Part shown: in pieces, positions 58,109-64,000 of the stretch
Layout: each line of letters starts with the position of its first letter
How positions within the stretch are numbered: the stretch's first letter is position 1
NCBI GenBank assembly: GCA_003415625.1
Contig: PYIU01000003.1
Coordinates: forward strand, 6,324,001-6,388,000
Source of the DNA: Aquanectria penicillioides
Lineage: Eukaryota; Ascomycota; Sordariomycetes; Hypocreales; Nectriaceae
Length of the DNA stretch: 64,000 nucleotides
Direction of reading: 5' to 3'
The notes under the pieces: model-generated
Told to the model about the DNA's origin: nothing
The model's database searches: none
The model's input: only the letters and a program-made list of their open reading frames with translations
Program-made: the position numbers and the translations under genes

Positions 58109-59385
58109 ATGAGACCCTCACTTGTCTCCCGCTCCATTCTACGGAGCGCAACCAGAGCCTCCAGCTCCAGGTTATTGCCTCTCTGCCAGTCTGCGCGACT
58201 TTACAGCTCGAAGCTGCCCAACCTCGACCCTAAGAAACTCTCCATCACCCAGACCACCAAGCCCAAGCCTCTGAGCAAGCCTGAGGACCTTGTGTTCGGT
58301 CGCGAGTTCACTGGTGCGCCATCTCCCGCCCTGATTTTCTTTCTTGGACCATGACTGACTTGTGCCATGTAGACCACATGCTCACGATCGAGTGGACCAA
58401 GGAAGATGGCTGGCTGGAACCCAAGATCACCCCCTACCAGAACCTGTCTCTGGACCCCGCGACCTGCGTCTTCCACTATGCGTTCGAGTGCTTTGAGGGA
58501 ATGAAGGCCTACAAGGACAAGAATGGCCAGGTGCGACTCTTCCGACCTGACAAGAACATGGCTCGGTTGAACAAGTCTTCTGCCCGTATTGCCTTGCCCA
58601 CCTTTGACTCGCAAAACTTTATTGAGCTTATCGCCAAGCTCGCTCAGCTAGACTCCCGCTTCATCCCCGAGAAGCGTGGTTACTCCCTGTACCTCCGACC
58701 TACCATGATCGGAACTCAGAAGACCCTCGGTGTTGGCGCCCCAGGATCTGCTCTTTTGTATGTCATCGCCTCGCCTGTGGGCCCTTACTACCCCACCGGC
58801 TTCAAGGCTGTCTCCCTTGAGGCTACCGACTATGCCGTCCGAGCCTGGCCCGGCGGTGTCGGCGACAAGAAGCTCGGTGCCAACTATGCTCCCTGCATCG
58901 TTCCCCAGCTCGAGGCTGCCAGCCGCGGCTTCCAGCAGAACCTTTGGCTTTTCGGCGAGGAGGAGTATGTCACTGAGGTTGGCACCATGAACATGTTCGT
59001 CGCCCTCAAGGACAAGGAGACTGGCCAGAAAGAGCTTGTCACTGCCCCTCTTGACGGCACCATCCTGGAGGGTGTTACTCGTGACTCCGTGCTTGCCCTT
59101 GCTCGCGAGCGACTGGTTCCCCAGGGCTGGAAGATCAGCGAGCGAAAGTACACGATGAAGGAGTTAGCCGAGGCTTCCAAGGAGGGCCGTCTCCTTGAGG
59201 CCTTCGGTGCCGGCACCGCTGCCATCGTCAGCCCTGTCCGCTCCATCTCGTGGAAGGGTGAGCTCGTTAGCTGCGGCCTGGCCGAGAACGAGGAGTCTGG
59301 CGAGATTGCTCTTAAGATGAAGGAATGGATCGAGGCTATCCAGTACGGCGATGAGGAGCACGAGTGGAGTTACGCCTTGCCCTAA
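58109..59385 (+). CDS. Mitochondrial branched-chain amino acid aminotransferase
   Basis: Two exons, 58109-58313 and 58373-59385, give 405 aa. The intron has donor GTGCGC, branch CTGAC and acceptor ATGTAG. The first 32 residues ([20 protein letters not shown] onward, Arg/Ser-rich, no acids) are a classic mitochondrial presequence. The fold-type IV PLP enzyme follows with [20 protein letters not shown], the PLP lysine in [11 protein letters not shown] near residue 235, EVGTMNMF and the cofactor-phosphate loop [12 protein letters not shown]. It catalyses the last step of Leu/Ile/Val synthesis and the first step of their breakdown, exchanging amino groups with 2-oxoglutarate. Length matches yeast Bat1. 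Codon use is strongly biased toward C-ending codons, as in highly expressed fungal genes. It is convergent with the complex I subunit gene. Confidence 0.95.
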
Positions 59386-59826
59386 GAGGCGGGTTGGGTA
59401 TTGGTAGCACGTATACGTTCAGGCGTTGTCAGACGGTTCTTGGGACTACTTTGGTTGTAAAGAATGAAGAAAAAGACTTTCCGGGGTTGGCCATACTTAT
59501 CCGTAAAGTGACGTTGAGAGCCTGTGTGCTTATTGTTGCATCAAGTCCATATCTGGTTGTGAAATGCAGGTGCTGACTCACATACATACGCCTGCCAACT
59601 GCATACACGCGCGCCAAAAAAACAAACAGAAACACATTAGCCAACGAAGGGACTTCAAATGACTTGAACAACCAGTCTAATGATTTGAACCATTGCAGGA
59701 AGTCGTCTTCCGAGAAAATGCAGATAACATGTACAAATTTGACGTGGTCAGGCGAGGAGTCTGCCCTCGTCCATCACGACCAGTTTCCCACCACCCTTCC
59801 ATATGTCAATCCCATCCATTGCGAAA
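59386..59826. other. Intergenic region between convergent BCAT and ESSS genes
   Basis: About 440 bp of 3' flanks. Nothing recognisable beyond A-rich stretches that may hold polyadenylation signals for both genes. Confidence 0.6.
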
Positions 59827-60349
59827 TTAATCCTTCTTCTCCTGCTTGGCAGGGTCGGGCAGGATACCCTCCTGCTCTAATCTCCTCCGAGCCTCCTCGA
59901 GAGCCCAGGTCGAAACACTGTAGATAACATGGTTAGCAAGAGGGGGGTTCATCCAGCCAAAATGCCGCATCACTGCAATCTGCCATTGAGGCCCAGATTG
60001 CACCCAATGGCAACCACACGGTGGTCTACCACCACGCGGAAGGTCCGGGTCGTCGATCGGGGAGAGGTATATTGCGCGAAACTCACGTAGTGTCGGGCTT
60101 GAAGGCAAGGGCAAGGCCGGTGGCAACGATGCCGCCGAGGAACAGGTACATGGGCCACTCCCAGCCCTCAGGCTCAGCCTTCTCACCAGGCTTGATGCCC
60201 CAGAGCCAGCCGGAGGGGGGGTCGAACTGAGACTCGCCGTGGCCGCCACCTTGTCGTCGGGCGGTCACAGAGAAAGATCTGGCGGAGATGGGCTGGCGGG
60301 CGCATCGAACCGCACGCAGGGGCGCGGCGGCGTGGCGGATGAGGGCCAT
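59827..60349 (-). CDS. NADH:ubiquinone oxidoreductase (complex I) ESSS subunit
   Basis: Two exons, 60349-60087 and 59917-59827, give 117 aa. Donor is GTGAGT, branch CTAACC, acceptor TCTACAG. An Arg-rich N-terminus (MALIRHAAAPLRAVRCARQP onward, cleavage near RSFSVTARR) targets it to mitochondria. A conserved segment, FDPPSGWLWGIKPGEKAEPE, is followed by one membrane helix, MYLFLGGIVATGLALAF, and a charged C-terminus (EEARRRLEQEG and DPAKQEKKD). This matches the single-span ESSS/NDUFB11 accessory subunit of the complex I membrane arm. The unspliced frame runs on to 59970 without family-like sequence, which supports the intron. It is divergent from the downstream membrane-protein gene. Confidence 0.87.
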
Positions 60350-61242
60350 TGTTCGTCGAGGTTTCGATGGAATTCGGCGATGCAGGTCGTCGTGCAGGGC
60401 CTCAATGGCTGGGGTTGGAGAGGCGGTTGATGGCAGCTGGGATGCTAAAGACTGGGCGTTGTTTGGTGAGGTTGAAGCCGGCAGATCGGAATCTGACTCA
60501 CGTGACTGGAGGACATAAAGTCATAAGACCACGCCTAGTCAATGCAGGTTAATGCACACACCCCTCCTCGTCGGCCTCTCTTGTGCAAAGGATTTCACCT
60601 CTGGATTGAGCACTCAATCGACGACGAGGTTTCTACTTCAAATTCTTATTTAACAAAACGAGGAAATTCGCGCACGATTTTCTATTCTAGGGCTATTCCG
60701 AAAGGTTCATTGCTGAGTTTTCTTCACCACCCTCTTAATTGGGCAAAGATCTTGGGTAGAATTTGGGGCCGTGTGCAATTACAAGCTTGCGGCCCAAAGG
60801 TCAAGGCAAAGCAATATCACAAATGAAGAGGATCCGCTGTGGTCAATATTTACTTGAGGATCCCCGAAAGCAATTTTTTCTTACAGCAACTTGTCTTCAT
60901 TCTTCTCTAAACCTTGACTTTTGTCATTGATTTTTGTTGTCGGCGTCGACGGTTGACGCTCCACCTCAAGCTCGGCTCAAATCGGCGACGCTGACTCCAA
61001 CTGCAATTCGAGCCGGCAAGGAGCCCAAGCACCGAGCCTCTTCATCAACTTTGTTCAGATCCAATTACATTTCCTATTCCAGCCGCGACGAAGTCTCGGG
61101 AAACTTGATAGCTCATCAACAAGGAGCTGGCCTCGATTCCCGATGGAGGTTGACAGGAGCCAGCCTGTTCCTCGTGTTGCCACAACTAATTCGCGCCCAT
61201 CACACCCTTGGACCGGAGGACTCTTGGAGTAACTAACCCACC
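60350..61242. promoter_or_regulatory. Shared promoter region of the ESSS and ArAE_2-type genes
   Basis: About 890 bp between divergent starts. From about 60900 the plus strand is leader-like. No individual site is identified with confidence. Confidence 0.5.
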
Positions 61243-64000
61243 ATGGCCGACCAAAATCCAAAAGTTCGGGATTTTTCAAGCCTTGTGCAACGCCAAGGGT
61301 CTCAGAATCCCCATGGGGAAGCTCTCCTTGTAGCCGAGAGCTCGTCAACGATGGCTTCTGGGATACGACGACTAGACCCAAGCGGGCTAACAGACCCGAT
61401 GGCACGCCGGCCCGCCTCACAGCCAACCTTGACCTTTGGCGGAGTCTATCAGGCCCGGCCCAACATTGACTCTCGTCGCAGCTCCATGTCGAGCATCGCC
61501 CAGATTGACGAGATGCTCGACGATGACCGCATCAACATGCACACGTACGGCGTGTCTGAGATGCGCGATGGCTTCTTCGATGCCCTGTTCTTGAAGCCCC
61601 CTCCCCTCGCACAAAAGGCATTTCTTGAGCGCTCAAAAGCGGCACTGCCGAGGGAGTTCGATAAGAGTCATCCTCTCTCGCCAAAGGCATTCTTCCCTCG
61701 CCAGCTACATGAACTGAGATCAGTGGCGCGGCGAGTTACTACCACGAGGGCTGGCATCAAGCTCCTCAAATCATTCACGGCCTTTTTTATCGCATACGTG
61801 CTGTGCCTTATCCCCGCGGTGCGAGCATGGCTTGGTCGATATGATTACATCATGGTAATATCCGTCATACTAAACCATCCTGCCCGAACCTTTGGGTCTC
61901 AGATAGACGGTGCCGTGCTAACAATTGTTGGCACTGCCTCTGGTCTTGCCTGGGGGGTCATCGGATTATTGCTTTCTACCTCAACCCTTGCTGCGAGTTC
62001 TGGGTATGGGGGGATTCTAACCGTATTTCTCGCTCTATTCATGGGTAGTGTTGCATATATCCGATCATTCTTTATCCGGTTCTATCAGTCTGTCTTGGCT
62101 GCCGGTATTGCGGTAGCATTTACGACACTCGCAGAAACAAGCGGTAGAGAAATCGAATGGTCTAAACTAAGGAGTTACGCTATCCCATGGCTCCTCGGAC
62201 AGGCCATCGCGCTCGTTGTGAACGTTGTCTTGTATCCAGATGCTGGGAATCGACCCCTTGCGGTTGCCATCGACAGATCATTTAAAACCATGCAGGTTAG
62301 TTTTTAAGCCTATTAACTAGTAGGAGCCGTACTAAGAGCCCCAATTCACAGGAGGCGCTTATCATTCCTCGCCCGAGGAATACCAGATTAAGAAGACGCT
62401 TAAACAAAACCTTTATGGACATCGCATTAGCATACCGCGACATGAGGATCGATATCACCTTCACAAGATTTCGCCCAGCCGATCTACGAGAATTGCGTAA
62501 TCTCGTCCAGGGAGTTGTGAGAGCCCTTTTGTCTATGAACACGGAAACTCTCCTTTTCGAGGACTGGAACTTGGAGGACCAACCCACCGAGATTACAGTT
62601 GGTGGCCCAGCTGGCCCACGTACTGAGGCTTCGGACTCATCAGACGACGATAGTCGTGAGTCACCTCTTGGGTCTGAGGAGATCGGGCGCAAGGTAGCCA
62701 ATACGTTACAAGGGCCCACGAAAGAGGTTATCGCATGCATGGCAGAGGGTATGAGGAGGTGCCATGCAGCGCTGATGGATCTCTCCGGATGTCGAGGTTA
62801 TTTTGGCCCACCTGGGGATATTTCGTCGGACATTATGCCCATTCAAATGCGTATGAGGGGCGCTCTAGACGCTTTGGACACCGCTGAAGCAAGTCTCCTT
62901 GTGTCCAGCGACATCCCCGAATCCTATGCCGACCAATCTGAGACTGTTGAGCTTTTTGTCTTCTCAAGGCACGTTCGCGAATCTGCTGCTACTGTTGTCA
63001 ATCTGATGGTCAAGGTCCACGAAATGTACCACAACTCAGATCGCACGAGACTAAACCTCCCAACATATCCACCATGGAAAGCCGTGTACAGAACCAACCT
63101 TCAAGTTAGACATGACCGCGGTGGAGTCACGGCCGGTATGTACCAGGCCACTTTCTCGGAAATTTCACATATGCTCGACGGTATGAAGGCCAAAGACAAT
63201 TACCATGGCCCTCGCCCAAGTTACGAAGCTGTCGCAAAGGTAGAAAGCAGGCCCCATACAATGGAGCCCAGTATCAAGGGCCAGCCAGCCTCAAGGAGAG
63301 ACAAGCTTGGTTATAAGGTTTGGACGATTCTCCATCGGCTGCAAGGTTTCGAGAGCAGATACGCGCTCAAAGTCGCAATCCTCATCTCCATCTTGTCAAT
63401 CCCCGCTTGGTTGACTGATGATTCAAAATGGTGGGATCATTACGAGGCCTGGTGGGCGGTATGTATGGGCTGGATCATGATGCATCCTCGAGTAGGTGGT
63501 AATGTACAGGATCTTGTAACTCGTGCATTTGCAGCTATTCTAGGCGCTGTTTGGGGCGGGGCCTCATATGCGGCTGGAAATGGGAACCCCTACGTCATGG
63601 CGACATTTGCCGCCATTTACATGATTCCCTTGTTGTTCCGCTTCACGCAGAGTTCACATCCCGTAAGCGACAAGTTTTTTTCCCTCTTTCTTCTCGCTTT
63701 GTATCTGTCTTGCTAATATCACCCTTGCAGAGATCTGGTCTGGTTGGTTGTCTTTCCTTCACAGTCGTTTCTCTCGGGCTTCGAAATCATAGCGGAGCAT
63801 CATCCGCCGCGCTCCTAGCGGTACATAAAGGCCTAGTATTCTTTGTTGGTACCACGGCACCCATCATCGTTAATTGGATTTTATGGCCATTTGTTGCGCG
63901 ACACGAGCTTCGGTACGCTCTTTCATCGATGCTCTTTTTCATGAGCGTCATCTACAGAAGTCGGTCAATTCCAAACCAAAGTCACCGCATACCTTTGCTA
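61243..64000 (+). CDS. Putative ER transporter, ArAE_2/FUSC-like membrane protein (right end truncated)
   Basis: Exons 61243-62295, 62352-63662 and 63731 to beyond the window end, at least 878 codons. Introns are phase 0, with donors GTTAGT and GTAAGC and acceptors TTCACAG and CCTTGCAG. The first part has a disordered 110-residue N-terminus, then six hydrophobic segments (for example KSFTAFFIAYVLCLIPAVRA, MVISVILNHPARTFGSQIDG and GILTVFLALFMGSVAYI). This is the 6-TM aromatic-acid-exporter-like N-terminal domain seen in fungal BRE4-type proteins. A hydrophilic loop follows, with EASDSSDDDSRESP. A second hydrophobic bundle (ALKVAILISILSIPAWLTD, then AFAAILGAVWGG and VVSLGLRNHSGASSAALLAV) follows. 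The substrate is unknown; yeast BRE4 mutants are hypersensitive to brefeldin A. The C-terminal portion lies outside the window, and the last few codons before 64000 could be read-through into another intron. Confidence 0.85.

Overview
The window comes from the nuclear genome of a filamentous ascomycete, most likely a Sordariomycete. Four things point there. Genes carry short GT..AG introns with fungal branch points (CTAAC, CTGAC, CTAACC). Start contexts look like CAAAATGG. The gene set is typical: a TamA/Dal81 regulator, a DASH-complex subunit, a SurE-tubulin-ligase fusion, and an ArAE-type ER transporter. Intergenic regions are long and full of microsatellites. Placement below class is a guess. 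I support 15 protein genes, one running off the right edge. I see no rRNA, tRNA, CRISPR array or intact transposon.

Left part (1-22.7 kb) is sparse, and its four genes are all on the minus strand: a nitrogen-pathway zinc-cluster regulator (tamA/DAL81 type), a GNAT acetyltransferase, a secreted-type tyrosinase and a DHDPS/NAL-family aldolase. They are separated by gene-poor spacers, including an AT-rich island at 10.6-11.9 kb and a perfect 50-bp palindrome at 15801-15850.

Central part (22.7-34.1 kb) is dense and related to the cell cycle: mcm10 (replication initiation) divergent from the RNase H2 B subunit; DASH subunit duo1 divergent from an uncharacterised Ser/Thr-Pro-rich nuclear protein; then the SurE-TTL fusion (Pby1 type). 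The duo1/unknown promoter holds an SCB, two MCB boxes and an E2F-like site within 40 bp.

Right part (34.1-64 kb) starts with a 7-kb gene-poor stretch. It then holds a Pmc1-type Ca2+ P-type ATPase, a class I sirtuin, a SCY1-like pseudokinase, mitochondrial branched-chain aminotransferase, the complex I ESSS subunit and a truncated ArAE_2-type membrane protein.

The most striking global observation is that four otherwise well-conserved genes (tyrosinase, duo1, Ca2+-ATPase, SCY1-like), and possibly a fifth (pby1), each need exactly one extra base at or near a short homopolymer run to stay in frame. All are apparent single-base deletions, which points to a systematic base-calling or assembly artefact more than to five pseudogenes. 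Exon coordinates were derived by eye from splice consensus and frame.
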